Below, piece by piece: positions 45,760 to 57,532 of a DNA stretch of 64,000 bases (position 1 is the first letter of the stretch; each line of letters starts with the position of its first letter). Origin of the DNA: Pseudomonas moorei (GTDB lineage Bacteria; Pseudomonadota; Gammaproteobacteria; Pseudomonadales; Pseudomonadaceae); NCBI RefSeq assembly GCF_008801475.1, contig NZ_VZPP01000010.1, forward strand, positions 186,001 to 250,000, read 5' to 3'. The position numbers and the translations under genes were made by a program. Under the pieces are notes generated by a model, which was not told the origin of the DNA, did no database searches, and worked only from the letters and a program-made list of their open reading frames with translations.

Positions 45760-46527
45760 CTACATCCCCTTGCGCCGCTCCGCCCGAGCCACGCGCTGCA
45801 CTTCCTGACGCACTTCCTCCAGCACTTCCTGCACATACAGGATGTGTCGACTGGAGACTTCCCGCGCTTGCTCCGCACGACCTTCGACAATCGCCTGGTA
45901 CAACTCGCGATGCTGGGTGATCAGCATGTCCCGGGTTTCCGTGCGCTGCTTGTACATGCCGCCAATATTGGTCACCACATTGCGCTTGAGCAGATCGAAC
46001 AGCCCACGAATGGTGTGCAACAACACGGCGTTGTGACTGGCTTCGGCGATTGCCAGATGGAATTTCGCATCTGCCGCGCCCTCTTCCGCGCGACTTACGT
46101 CATCGTGACGCGAATAGCAGTCCTGCAATTCGTTGAACGCCGCCGTCAACCGCTCACGATCAACATCCGTGGCGCGTAACGCAGCGTAATAGGCGCAGGA
46201 CGCTTCGAGCGTATGGCGAAACTCCAACAGATCGCGCTGCGCTTCAGGATTGCTTTCCAGCAGATGCAGCAATGGATCACTGAAGGTCGTCCCCAGCGAT
46301 TCCACCACATAATTGCCGCCACCCTGCCGACTGACGAGCAAACCCTTGGCCGCCAGTTTTTGAATGGCCTCGCGCAACGAAGGGCGTGACACGCCGAACT
46401 GTTCGGCCAATACGCGCTCAGCTGGCAAGCGCTCACCCGCCTTCAGCGTGCCCTCAAGGATCATGCCTTCAAGCCGCTCGACAATATCGTCAGACAAACG
46501 GCGCTGCCGAATCTGATCAAACCCCAT
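45760..46527 (-). CDS. lldR: Lactate-responsive regulator LldR (GntR/FadR family)
   Basis: A 255-residue repressor: a winged helix at 5-75 (ERLPAERVLAEQFGVSRPSLREAIQKL) and an all-helical FCD effector domain with metal-type histidines (KFHLAIAEASHN, TQHREL). It is divergent from lldP, and a perfect palindrome of the GntR type lies between them. By family and context it should repress the lactate genes until L-lactate binds. Confidence 0.92.
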   Translation of the reverse strand: MGFDQIRQRRLSDDIVERLEGMILEGTLKAGERLPAERVLAEQFGVSRPSLREAIQKLAAKGLLVSRQGGGNYVVESLGTTFSDPLLHLLESNPEAQRDLLEFRHTLEASCAYYAALRATDVDRERLTAAFNELQDCYSRHDDVSRAEEGAADAKFHLAIAEASHNAVLLHTIRGLFDLLKRNVVTNIGGMYKQRTETRDMLITQHRELYQAIVEGRAEQAREVSSRHILYVQEVLEEVRQEVQRVARAERRKGM

Positions 46528-46721
46528 AACTCAATTTCTCCACGATCCCGACGACTCGCCGGGGCTCTATTCTGGCCTATCGGCGCAGCGCCGACACCTG
46601 CCAGACAGCAATTGCTTGAACAGACCAGACGACCTGAACACGCAGGCATTCGACAAAAGTTTTAGAGCGGCAAATTGACACACCGCCCACAAGGCTTTTA
46701 CCCTAGCCAACAGCGATTGTA

Positions 46722-46738
46722 AATTGGTATTACCAATT
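46722..46738. promoter_or_regulatory. LldR operator
   Basis: AATTGGTATTACCAATT, a perfect 17-bp palindrome 53 bases before lldP, of the form AATTGGT-N3-ACCAATT bound by LldR/PdhR-type regulators. Confidence 0.88.
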
Positions 46739-46790
46739 AGCCAAGAACGCTGATCAGTGCCTGACCAACAACAATTAGGGGCCACCCCAT

Positions 46791-48485
46791 ATGCAAACCT
46801 GGCAACAGCTCTACAGCCCGCTCGGCAGCCTCGGCTTGTCCGCCCTCGCGGCCGTTATTCCCATCGTGTTTTTCTTCCTGGCCCTGGCCGTCTTCCGCCT
46901 CAAAGGCCACGTGGCCGGCAGCATCACCCTGGCCTTGTCGATTCTGGTGGCAATCTTTGCCTTCCAGATGCCGGTCGACATGGCATTCGCCGCCGCCGGG
47001 TATGGCTTCGCCTACGGTCTGTGGCCGATCGCCTGGATCATCGTGGCCGCCGTTTTCCTCTACAAACTGACGGTCAAAAGTGGGCAGTTCGAAATCATCC
47101 GCAGCTCCGTGTTGTCGATTACCGACGACCAGCGCCTGCAAGTGCTACTGATCGGCTTCTGCTTCGGTGCCTTCCTGGAGGGTGCAGCCGGTTTTGGCGC
47201 GCCAGTCGCGATTACCGCCGCGCTGCTGGTAGGGCTGGGCTTCAATCCGCTGTACGCCGCCGGCCTTTGCCTGATCGCGAACACCGCTCCAGTGGCGTTC
47301 GGCGCACTGGGCATCCCGATCATCGTCGCCGGGCAAGTGACCGGCATCGACGCTTTCAAGATCGGAGCCATGGCCGGCCGCCAACTGCCCCTGCTGTCGC
47401 TGTTCGTGCCGTTCTGGCTGGTGTTCATGATGGACGGCCTGCGCGGCGTCCGTGAGACCTGGCCAGCCGCACTGGTGGCCGGCCTGAGCTTTGCCGTCAC
47501 GCAGTTCTTCACCTCCAATTTCATCGGCCCGGAACTGCCGGACATCACCTCGGCGCTGGTTTCCCTGGTTTCACTAACCCTGTTTCTGAAAGTCTGGCAG
47601 CCGAAGCGCGCCGCCGGCCAACACATCGTCGGCGCCGTTTCGGCGTCCGTGGTAACCGCCAGCACCGGTGGTTTTGGCCAGAAGCGCACCACCGTGGCTT
47701 CGCCTTACAGCCTGGGTGAAATATTCAAAGCCTGGTCGCCGTTCCTGATCCTGACCGTACTGGTCACCATCTGGACCCTGAAACCGTTCAAGGCCATGTT
47801 CGCCGCCGGCGGCTCGATGTACAGCTGGGTGTTCAACTTCGCCATTCCGCACCTGGATCAAATGGTGATCAAGGTTGCACCGATCGTGGCAGCGCCCACG
47901 GCTATCCCGGCGGTATTCAAGCTTGACCCGATTTCCGCGACCGGTACGGCGATTTTCTTCTCGGCGCTGATCTCGATGCTGATTCTGAAGATCAACATCA
48001 AAATTGGTCTGACCACTTTGAAAGAGACCTTCTACGAGCTGCGCTGGCCGATCCTGTCCATCGGCATGGTGCTGGCCTTCGCCTTCGTCACCAACTACTC
48101 GGGCATGTCCTCGACCATGGCTCTGGTATTGGCAGCCACTGGCGCCGCGTTCCCGTTCTTCTCGCCATTCCTTGGCTGGCTCGGTGTGTTCCTGACCGGT
48201 TCGGACACTTCGTCCAACGCCCTGTTCAGCTCGTTGCAGGCGACCACCGGGCACCAGATCGGCGTTAACGACACCTTGCTGGTCGCGGCGAACACCAGCG
48301 GCGGCGTAACCGGCAAGATGATCTCGCCACAATCGATCGCCGTGGCCTGCGCCGCGACCGGCCTGGTGGGCAAAGAGTCGGATCTGTTCCGCTTCACCCT
48401 CAAGCACAGCCTATTCTTTGCAACGATCGTCGGCCTGATCACCTTGGCCCAGGCCTACTGGTTCACCGGCATGCTGGTGCACTAA
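46791..48485 (+). CDS. lldP: L-lactate permease
   Basis: A 564-residue inner-membrane lactate/glycolate-proton symporter of the LctP family with about 12-14 membrane segments. It begins MQTWQQLYSPLGSLGLSAL and has the conserved GFCFGAFLEGAAGFGAPVAI near 125 and GSDTSSNALFSSLQ near 475. First gene of the lactate operon, divergent from lldR. Confidence 0.96.
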   Translation: MQTWQQLYSPLGSLGLSALAAVIPIVFFFLALAVFRLKGHVAGSITLALSILVAIFAFQMPVDMAFAAAGYGFAYGLWPIAWIIVAAVFLYKLTVKSGQFEIIRSSVLSITDDQRLQVLLIGFCFGAFLEGAAGFGAPVAITAALLVGLGFNPLYAAGLCLIANTAPVAFGALGIPIIVAGQVTGIDAFKIGAMAGRQLPLLSLFVPFWLVFMMDGLRGVRETWPAALVAGLSFAVTQFFTSNFIGPELPDITSALVSLVSLTLFLKVWQPKRAAGQHIVGAVSASVVTASTGGFGQKRTTVASPYSLGEIFKAWSPFLILTVLVTIWTLKPFKAMFAAGGSMYSWVFNFAIPHLDQMVIKVAPIVAAPTAIPAVFKLDPISATGTAIFFSALISMLILKINIKIGLTTLKETFYELRWPILSIGMVLAFAFVTNYSGMSSTMALVLAATGAAFPFFSPFLGWLGVFLTGSDTSSNALFSSLQATTGHQIGVNDTLLVAANTSGGVTGKMISPQSIAVACAATGLVGKESDLFRFTLKHSLFFATIVGLITLAQAYWFTGMLVH

Positions 48486-48511
48486 ACGCCACAAGCGGCA
48501 TGGAAAAAACC

Positions 48512-48536
48512 GACGCCGGACCACGACTCCGGCGTC
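48512..48536 (-). terminator. Hairpin after lldP
   Basis: A 9-bp perfect stem GACGCCGGA/TCCGGCGTC with a 7-nt loop. A T-run (GGTTTTTTCC) follows only when read on the minus strand, so as a terminator it faces against the operon. On the plus strand it may simply protect the lldP message. Confidence 0.45.
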
Positions 48537-48636
48537 AGCTATTCACCACCCGGTCTGTAAGGCTGCTGAAAGAATCACTCTCTATATTCAGCAGCCTCAG
48601 CGGACGGATAACCGGGATCACCCGGAGACACGCCTG

Positions 48637-49461
48637 ATGAGCGAACTCTTTTACAACGCTGTGCCGAATGCGACCCGTGTCGCCCCGCCACTGCCCGAGC
48701 CTCGGCAATACCCCAGCGAGAAACCGCAAAGGGTCTACCTGTTCGGGACCTGCGTAGTGGATTTGTTCTACCCGGAAGCCGGAATGGACGCGATCCACTT
48801 GCTGGAACGCGAAGGCATCCGTGTCGAGTACCCGCAAGGGCAAAGCTGCTGCGGCCAACCGGCCTACACCTCGGGCTACACCGAGCAGGCAAGGACCGTG
48901 GCGCGCTCGCAACTGGCGCTGTTCGCCGGGGATTATCCGGTGGTGGTGCCATCCGGTTCTTGCGCGGGCATGTTGCGTGAACACTATGCCGACTTGTTCA
49001 AGGACGAACCGCAAACGTTGAAACAGGTTCAGGCACTGGCTGCCAGAACCTACGAACTCGCCGAATTCCTGTTGCATGTCTGCAAAGTGCAGCTCAAGGA
49101 CAGCGGCGAGCCTGTAAAAGTGGCGTTGCACACTTCGTGCTCGGCACGTCGGGAAATGAACACCCATTTGCATGGCCGCGCGTTACTGGCGCAGTTGAGC
49201 AATGTGGAGCGAGTCGAGCACAGCCACGAAAGTGAATGCTGTGGCTTTGGTGGGACTTTCAGCGTCCGTATGCCAGACATCTCCGGCGCGATGGTGGCCG
49301 ACAAGACCCGGTCGTTGAAGGAATCCGGTGCGCACAAGGTACTCAGTGCCGACTGCGGTTGCCTGATGAACATCAATGGCTCGCTGGAAAAACAAAAGGA
49401 AGCGCTACGCGGCCAACACCTGGCCAGCTTCCTTTGGCAGCGTACCGGAGGTGCCCAATGA
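48637..49461 (+). CDS. lutA: L-lactate oxidation protein LutA (LldE/YkgE-like)
   Basis: A 274-residue iron-sulfur protein with two cysteine-rich CCG domains (QSCCGQPAYTSG near 72 and ECCGFGGTFSV near 205) and SCSARREM between. In Bacillus and Shewanella LutABC (LldEFG) oxidises L-lactate to pyruvate. Start ATG 48637 follows CGGAG. Its stop overlaps the lutB ATG. An extra N-terminal stretch of about 30 residues precedes the usual start of the fold. Confidence 0.92.
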   Translation: MSELFYNAVPNATRVAPPLPEPRQYPSEKPQRVYLFGTCVVDLFYPEAGMDAIHLLEREGIRVEYPQGQSCCGQPAYTSGYTEQARTVARSQLALFAGDYPVVVPSGSCAGMLREHYADLFKDEPQTLKQVQALAARTYELAEFLLHVCKVQLKDSGEPVKVALHTSCSARREMNTHLHGRALLAQLSNVERVEHSHESECCGFGGTFSVRMPDISGAMVADKTRSLKESGAHKVLSADCGCLMNINGSLEKQKEALRGQHLASFLWQRTGGAQ

Positions 49462-50912
49462 GCACTTCCACGATTATTCCTACGGTTGCCGTAGAAGAAG
49501 ATTTCCGCACCCGTGCTCACCAGGCGCTGGGTGACGCGCAATTGCGAAACAACTTTCGCAAGGCGATGGATTCACTGATGACCAAACGGGCAGCGGCGTT
49601 CAGCGATGCCCATGAAAGAGAACATTTGCGAGCGCTGGGCAATGCTGTCCGTGCCCGAGCATTATCCAAGCTGCCCGACCTGCTCGAGCAACTTGAACAG
49701 AACCTGACCCGCAATGGTGTGAAAGTACACTGGGCGGAAACGGTGGACGAAGCCAATGGCATCGTCCTCTCGATCATCCGCGCTCACGAGGGGCGGCAAG
49801 TGATCAAGGGCAAATCGATGGTCAGCGAAGAAATGGAGATGAACCATTTCCTCGCTGATCAGGGCATTGAATGCCTTGAATCGGACATGGGCGAATACAT
49901 CGTCCAGCTCGACAACGAGAAGCCTTCACACATCATTATGCCGGCGATCCACAAGAATGCCGGTCAGGTCGCGTCCTTGTTCCACGACAAACTTGGTGTG
50001 GAATACACCAAGGACGTTGACCAACTCATTCAGATCGGTCGCAGGGTCCTGCGGCAGAAATTCTTCGAAGCGGACATCGGTGTCTCCGGCGTCAACTTCG
50101 CCGTGGCCGAAACCGGCACCCTGCTGCTGGTGGAAAACGAAGGCAACGGCCGCATGACCACAACGGTACCGCCGGTGCATATCGCCGTCACCGGTATCGA
50201 GAAAGTCGTGGAAAACCTGCGCGACGTGGTGCCACTGCTGTCGCTGCTGACCCGCTCGGCCCTGGGCATTCCGATCACCACTTACGTCAACATGATCTCC
50301 GGCCCTCGCAAGGCGCATGAACTCGACGGCCCGCAGGAAGTGCACCTGGTCTTGCTCGACAACGGTCGCAGCCAGGCCTTTGCCGACAGCGAATTGCGCC
50401 AGACCCTGAACTGCATTCGCTGCGGCGCCTGCATGAATCACTGCCCGGTCTACACCCGAATCGGCGGCCATGCCTATGGCGAGGTTTACCCTGGCCCCAT
50501 CGGAAAAATCATCACCCCGCACATGGTCGGCCTGGCGAAAGTCCCGGACCACCCGAGCGCCTCTTCTTTATGCGGTGCTTGCGGTGAAGTGTGCCCGGTA
50601 AAGATTCCGATCCCTTCATTGCTGCGTCGCCTGCGGGAGGAAAACGTCAAAGCCCCGGACAGCCCCCATCAAGTAATGCGCGGCCAGGGCAGCAAGTATT
50701 CGCGCAAAGAGCGATTCATCTGGAACGCCTGGGCGAAGCTCAACAGTTCGCCGACGCTGTATCGCCTGTTCGCATTCTTCGCCACACGGTTGCGTGCCCT
50801 CACACCGAACAATGTCGGCCCGTGGACACAAAACCACAGCGCACCGAAACCCGCCGCCCGCTCATTGCATGACATGGCCCGCGAGCATCTGGCCAAACAG
50901 GGAGACCGTTGA
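49458..50912 (+). CDS. lutB: L-lactate oxidation iron-sulfur protein LutB (LldF/YkgF-like)
   Basis: A 484-residue protein with an N-terminal LUD domain (about 70-300, LLVENEGNGRMTT) and a ferredoxin-like part with CIRCGACMNHCPVY near 317 and CGACGEVCPVKIP near 373, for two 4Fe-4S clusters. Start ATG 49458 gives a 4-base ATGA overlap with lutA; a longer frame from 49236 overlaps lutA deeply and is rejected. Second member of the LutABC complex. Confidence 0.94.
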   Translation: MSTSTIIPTVAVEEDFRTRAHQALGDAQLRNNFRKAMDSLMTKRAAAFSDAHEREHLRALGNAVRARALSKLPDLLEQLEQNLTRNGVKVHWAETVDEANGIVLSIIRAHEGRQVIKGKSMVSEEMEMNHFLADQGIECLESDMGEYIVQLDNEKPSHIIMPAIHKNAGQVASLFHDKLGVEYTKDVDQLIQIGRRVLRQKFFEADIGVSGVNFAVAETGTLLLVENEGNGRMTTTVPPVHIAVTGIEKVVENLRDVVPLLSLLTRSALGIPITTYVNMISGPRKAHELDGPQEVHLVLLDNGRSQAFADSELRQTLNCIRCGACMNHCPVYTRIGGHAYGEVYPGPIGKIITPHMVGLAKVPDHPSASSLCGACGEVCPVKIPIPSLLRRLREENVKAPDSPHQVMRGQGSKYSRKERFIWNAWAKLNSSPTLYRLFAFFATRLRALTPNNVGPWTQNHSAPKPAARSLHDMAREHLAKQGDR

Positions 50913-51579
50913 TGAGCGCCAAGCAAAACATCCTCGCCAAACTGCGTAAAAGCCTGACAGGCACTACGCCGGTTGCCGACAACTTCGACGTCGATCTGGT
51001 GACGCAGCCCTACACCTACGCCCCTGAGCAACGCATTGCGCAACTGCGAAAACTGATGGAAGCGGTGCACACGGAAATCCATCTGACAACCGACGAAGAC
51101 TGGCCAGCGCTGCTGGCAAAACTTCTGGGGGACCGTCAGTTGCCAAGCCTGTTGATCGCGCCAACCACCGCTCATGGTCAACGCATCACTCAACACTGGG
51201 CGAATAATCCGCACCTGCCGGCACTCAAGGCCTACGACCGTCCGGTAGAGGAATGGAAAGCCGAACTGTTCAATGACACACCTGCGAGTCTCACCACCAC
51301 CCTCGGCGCAATCGCTGCCACAGGCAGCTTGATTCTCTGGCCGACCCGGGAGGAGCCGCGATTGATGAGCCTGGCGCCACCGGTGCATTTCGCCCTGCTC
51401 AAGGCCAGCGCAATTCGCGACAACTTCTATCAGGTACAGCAAGAGTTCGAATGGGCCCAGGGCATGCCGACCAATGCTCTATTGGTGTCCGGCCCGTCGA
51501 AAACCGCCGACATCGAGCAGGTGCTGGCCTACGGCGCCCACGGCCCGAAAGACCTGGTGGTATTGATCCTGGAGGACCA

Positions 51580-51583
<4 letters not shown>
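50912..51583 (+). CDS. lutC: L-lactate oxidation protein LutC (LldG/YkgG-like)
   Basis: A 223-residue LUD-domain protein, third LutABC subunit, with ITTTLGAIAATGSLIL-type core (TTTLGAIAATGSLILWP near 130) and LVLILEDQ at the end. Start ATG 50912 overlaps the lutB stop by one base (TGATG) behind GGGAGA; its own stop overlaps the next ATG. Tight spacing indicates one coupled transcript. Confidence 0.93.
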
Positions 51584-54390
<2,807 letters not shown>

Positions 54391-54404
54391 GCAGGACCTC
54401 AAGG

Positions 54405-54428
54405 AAGGCGCATTCAGGCGCCTTTTTG
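54405..54428 (+). terminator. Terminator of the lactate operon
   Basis: AAGGCGC pairs with GCGCCTT and is followed by TTTTTG, 15 bases after the dld stop. Confidence 0.9.
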
Positions 54429-54586
54429 TTTCTTGCCAGAACCGACAGCAGTACAGCAAAAAATTAGAACCCTGATGTGCCGCCGCAGTCTACTGACCAA
54501 GTCCCGCAAATGCGGGACCTTCCCAACACTTGGCAGCCCGTCCTGATGGTCAGCGATGCCTGGCCACTCAGTTCAAGGAGATACCC

Positions 54587-54862
54587 ATGAAACGTTCTGT
54601 ACTGTTTGGTCTGTTCGTTACTGCCTCACTGCTGGCCTCCCCCTCGTTTGCCGCCGAAAAAGATCAATGCGCCGTCAATCTGCAAACCATCGAAGACGCC
54701 CAGGCACAGATTCCTGAGGAACTGGCTGACCAGGTAGCGGATTCCGTCAAGCAAGCCCAAGCAGACCACGCAAAAGGCACCAAGCAAGGGATTGATGATT
54801 GCGTCGCCGAGACCAACCAAACCATTCAGGACATCAAGAACGCGAACAAAGGCGGGAAGTAA
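54587..54862 (+). CDS. Small exported protein, copy 1
   Basis: A 91-residue protein with a clear signal peptide (MKRSVLFGLFVTASLLASPSFA, cleavage after AFA-like SFA) and a 69-residue helical, mostly acidic mature part with two cysteines (CAVNLQ, DDCVAE) that may pair in the periplasm. Start ATG 54587 has AAGGAG upstream. It is paralogous to the next gene, with matching signal peptide, ribosome site and upstream CCGCAGTCT stretch. I do not recognise a named family. Confidence 0.8.
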   Translation: MKRSVLFGLFVTASLLASPSFAAEKDQCAVNLQTIEDAQAQIPEELADQVADSVKQAQADHAKGTKQGIDDCVAETNQTIQDIKNANKGGK

Positions 54863-54872
54863 CCCAGCTCCG

Positions 54873-54894
54873 GGCCAACCTTCGGGTTGGCCTT
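54873..54894 (+). terminator. Hairpin after exported protein 1
   Basis: GGCCAACC (TTCG) GGTTGGCC, a stable UUCG tetraloop stem followed by TTACC, 11 bases after the stop. A further hairpin (AACCCGT/ACGGGTTTTGG) lies near 54935. Confidence 0.7.
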
Positions 54895-55152
54895 ACCGCC
54901 GTACTGGCTCCATCCAGTACGAAGCAATCCAGAACCCGTCAAATTACGGGTTTTGGTGCATCTGGGGCTCGGTAAACCTTTTTAGTGCCATTGGGCCTGT
55001 TGCGCAGTTTTTCATCGCTTTTCTGCCAAGACCGAATTACTTTGCCGCGCCGCAGTCTTTTAGATAAGCCCAATCAACGTGGCTGATTTTTAGACTCGGC
55101 CGAGCCCCCGCCCATACAGCAGCACCGAGCCCATCAGTTCGAGGAGATCCCC

Positions 55153-55404
55153 ATGAAACGTACCGTAGTCGCTGGCCTGTTCATTTCTGCTGCCATGTTG
55201 GCCTCTCCCGTATTTGCCGCGGACAACAACCTGTGTACGAGCAAGCTGCAAGAGCTCGAAGCCAAAGTGAATTCGCTGCCAGCGACCTCCACCAACGCGC
55301 CCGAAATCAAAAGGCTGCTGGCCAGCGCCAAAGCGTCACAAGCCGCCAAAGATGACAAAAAATGCGCCACCGAGGCCAGCCAGGCATTGTCTATGGCAAA
55401 TTGA
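55153..55404 (+). CDS. Small exported protein, copy 2
   Basis: An 83-residue paralogue of the preceding gene: signal peptide MKRTVVAGLFISAAMLASPVFA, then a helical mature part with two cysteines (LCTSKLQ, KCATEA). GAGGAGAT precedes the ATG, nearly the same as in copy 1. The cysteine spacing and the upstream CCGCAGTCT element are shared, pointing to tandem duplication with the promoter. Function unknown. Confidence 0.8.
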   Translation: MKRTVVAGLFISAAMLASPVFAADNNLCTSKLQELEAKVNSLPATSTNAPEIKRLLASAKASQAAKDDKKCATEASQALSMAN

Positions 55405-55430
55405 CCAACGAACCAACCCATGATCAATCG

Positions 55431-55453
55431 AGGCCAACCTTGCGGGTGGCCTT
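55431..55453 (+). terminator. Hairpin after exported protein 2
   Basis: AGGCCAACC and GGTGGCCTT pair with one bulged base and a TGCG loop, followed by CTG. It closely resembles the hairpin after copy 1. Confidence 0.55.
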
Positions 55454-55520
55454 CTGAAGCGTGTTGGCGTACACTGTGCAGGCCTGTTGCTCACTTTGAT
55501 TCACCGAGTAACAGGCTCGG

Positions 55521-55916
55521 GGCCGTTTAGGATTCGACGCCGGTCGCGAAACTTTAGGTGCATGCCGAGTTGGTAACAGAACTCGTAAATCCACTGTTGC
55601 AACTACTTATAGTTGCCAATGACGATAACTACGGCCAGGAATTCGCTATCGCTGCGTAAGCAGCCTTAGAGCCTGAGCTTCTGGTACCTTCGGGTCCAGC
55701 AATCATCAGGGGATGTCTGTAAACCCAAAATGATTGTCATATAGAACAGAATCGCCGTGCAGTACGTTGTGGACGAAGCGGCTAAAACTTACACAACTCG
55801 CCCAAAGCACCCTGCCCGTCGGGTCGCTGAGGGTTAACTTAATAGACACGGCTACGCATGTAGTACCGACAGCGGAGTACTGGCGGACGGGGGTTCAAAT
55901 CCCCCCGGCTCCACCA
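55521..55916 (+). ncRNA. ssrA: Transfer-messenger RNA (tmRNA)
   Basis: A 396-nt RNA. The 5' end GGGGCCG pairs with the 3' CGGCTCC before ACCA, forming the tRNA-Ala-like acceptor. The tag frame at 55615-55659 reads ANDDNYGQEFAIAA and ends in TAA; with the alanine charged on tmRNA the tag is A-ANDDNYGQEFAIAA. The T-arm GGGGGTTCAAATCCCCCC is intact. tmRNA and SmpB release stalled ribosomes and mark the nascent protein for proteolysis. The 3' end is the probable integration site of the island that follows. Confidence 0.97.
55897..55916 (+). other. Probable attachment site (attL) at the ssrA 3' end
   Basis: The 3' tRNA-like end of ssrA abuts the island, and a tyrosine integrase begins 187 bases downstream in the same direction. 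That is the classic ssrA insertion arrangement. The exact core and the second copy cannot be defined because the far end is outside the window. Confidence 0.65.
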
Positions 55917-55927
55917 CTTCATCATCT

Positions 55928-55953
55928 AAAGACGTCCACGGACGTCTTTTTTT
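55928..55953 (+). terminator. Terminator of ssrA
   Basis: AAAGACGTC pairs with GACGTCTTT followed by TTTT, 12 bases after the tmRNA CCA. It has stayed with ssrA on the island side of the junction. Confidence 0.9.
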
Positions 55954-56102
55954 GTGCCTGAAATCCAGTAAATACGCGGCTTCCAGGGCTTACGAGGACT
56001 TTTGAGGATTTCTGAGTTCCAGGCGCTTTGGTATCCCAGGTGGTATCCCGGGCTGCCAAATGCTACTTTCAGGATACCAAAACGGTGCTGGAGGTAGCCC
56101 CC

Positions 56103-57359
56103 ATGCCTACTAACGCAACCCGCCTCTCCGATCGCCAGCTCAAGGCAGTCAAGGCAACTGGTAAAGACTTCGTCCTCAGCGACGGCGACGGCCTTCAGCT
56201 TCGAGTACGCGCCAGCGGCTCGATGATGTGGAATTTCAATTATCGCGAGCCGTTGACCAGAAGCCGTCTTAATATGGCGCTCGGCCCATACCCCGACCTC
56301 TCATTAGCGAATGCTCGGAAGAAAGCAGTCGAGGCGCGAGAGCTACTTGCTCAAGGCATTGATCCCAAAGCCCAGCGCGATGAGCAAAGGCAAGCCAGAC
56401 TGGCTGAGACCGAACACACCTTCGAGAAGATAGCCACAGCCTGGTTCGAACTGAAGAAAGACTCAGTGACGCCAGCGTATGCCGAGGACATTTGGCGTTC
56501 ACTCATGCTGCATGTTTTTCCGAGCATGAAATCGACGCCGCTTTCTGAAGTCAGTGCTCCTATGGTGATCAAGCTCCTTCGCCCGATTGAGGCCAAAGGC
56601 AGCCTCGAAACAGTGAAGCGGCTGAGCCAACGACTCAACGAGATCATGACCTACGGGGTCAATTCAGGACTGATCTTTGCGAACCCCCTCAGTGGCATTC
56701 GGGCGGTGTTCAAGAAACCCAGGAAAGAGAACATGGCCGCGCTACGACCTGACGAGCTTCCGGAGCTCATGATGGAAATCGCGAATGCCAGCATCAAGCG
56801 AGTCACGCGCTGTCTGATCGAATGGCAGTTGCACACGATGACCCGCCCTGTCGAGGCAGCCACCACTCGGTGGGCAGACATCGATTTCGACAAACGCATT
56901 TGGACCATCCCACCGGAGCGCATGAAAAAGCGTCGCCCGCATACCATCCCGCTGACTGAACAGGCACTCGCGTTACTGGAGACACTCAAGCTCCATAGCG
57001 GCCACAGAGAATACGTGTTCCCGGCAGATAGAAACCCGCGTACCCACGCTAATAGCCAGACCGCCAACATGGCGTTGAAACGCATGGGCTTTCAGGACCG
57101 CTTGGTCAGCCACGGCATGCGCTCCATGGCCAGCACCATCCTGAACGAGCATGGGTGGGATCCGGAGCTGATCGAAGTCGCGCTGGCGCATGTCGACAAG
57201 GACGAAGTCCGAAGCGCTTACAACCGAGCGGACTACATCGAGCGCCGGCGTCCGATGATGGCTTGGTGGAGTGAGCACATCCAGAAAGCGGCCACTGGCA
57301 ACCTGTCGGCATCTGCGATCAATCAAACCCGGGACCACAACGTCGTGCCGATACGGTAA
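56103..57359 (+). CDS. Tyrosine site-specific integrase (P4-like)
   Basis: A 418-residue recombinase of the P4/DUF4102 type: N-terminal arm-binding domain (1-100, LSDGDGLQLRV), SAM-like core-binding domain (about 105-200) and catalytic domain with Arg248 (HTMTRPVEA), HGMR (His337, Arg340), His363 and nucleophile Tyr373 (RSAY). All catalytic residues are present, so it should be active. Start ATG 56103 follows GGAGG; a longer frame starting at 56028 runs through the leader. It reads away from ssrA and should catalyse integration and excision of the island. Confidence 0.95.
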   Translation: MPTNATRLSDRQLKAVKATGKDFVLSDGDGLQLRVRASGSMMWNFNYREPLTRSRLNMALGPYPDLSLANARKKAVEARELLAQGIDPKAQRDEQRQARLAETEHTFEKIATAWFELKKDSVTPAYAEDIWRSLMLHVFPSMKSTPLSEVSAPMVIKLLRPIEAKGSLETVKRLSQRLNEIMTYGVNSGLIFANPLSGIRAVFKKPRKENMAALRPDELPELMMEIANASIKRVTRCLIEWQLHTMTRPVEAATTRWADIDFDKRIWTIPPERMKKRRPHTIPLTEQALALLETLKLHSGHREYVFPADRNPRTHANSQTANMALKRMGFQDRLVSHGMRSMASTILNEHGWDPELIEVALAHVDKDEVRSAYNRADYIERRRPMMAWWSEHIQKAATGNLSASAINQTRDHNVVPIR

Positions 57360-57421
57360 GCGCTCACCGGACGCCGCCAGTAACCGAGAATGACTCCCCA
57401 AGATGGAGTGATGCTTGATTT

Positions 57422-57498
57422 GGCGACAGCGGCGACACCGGCGACAACCCGCGTAATACCTGGCCTGCAGCATGGCGACAGAAGTGGCGACTGTCGCC
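57422..57498. repeat. GGCGACA repeat cluster A
   Basis: Three GGCGACA copies start at 57422, 57431 and 57440, exactly 9 bp apart. Another is at 57474, and the 13-bp palindrome GGCGACTGTCGCC is at 57486-57498. The same motif recurs inverted 2.4 kb away beyond the DUF3987 gene. Confidence 0.8.
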
Positions 57499-57532
57499 GT
57501 TACAAGTCTCGCTCGCGGGGCTTTCTCGGCCA

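Noticed and set aside
48486..48636. Remnant of lldD between lldP and lutA
   Set aside because: The 151 bp contain a hairpin and the lutA ribosome site only; no trace of FMN-dehydrogenase sequence.
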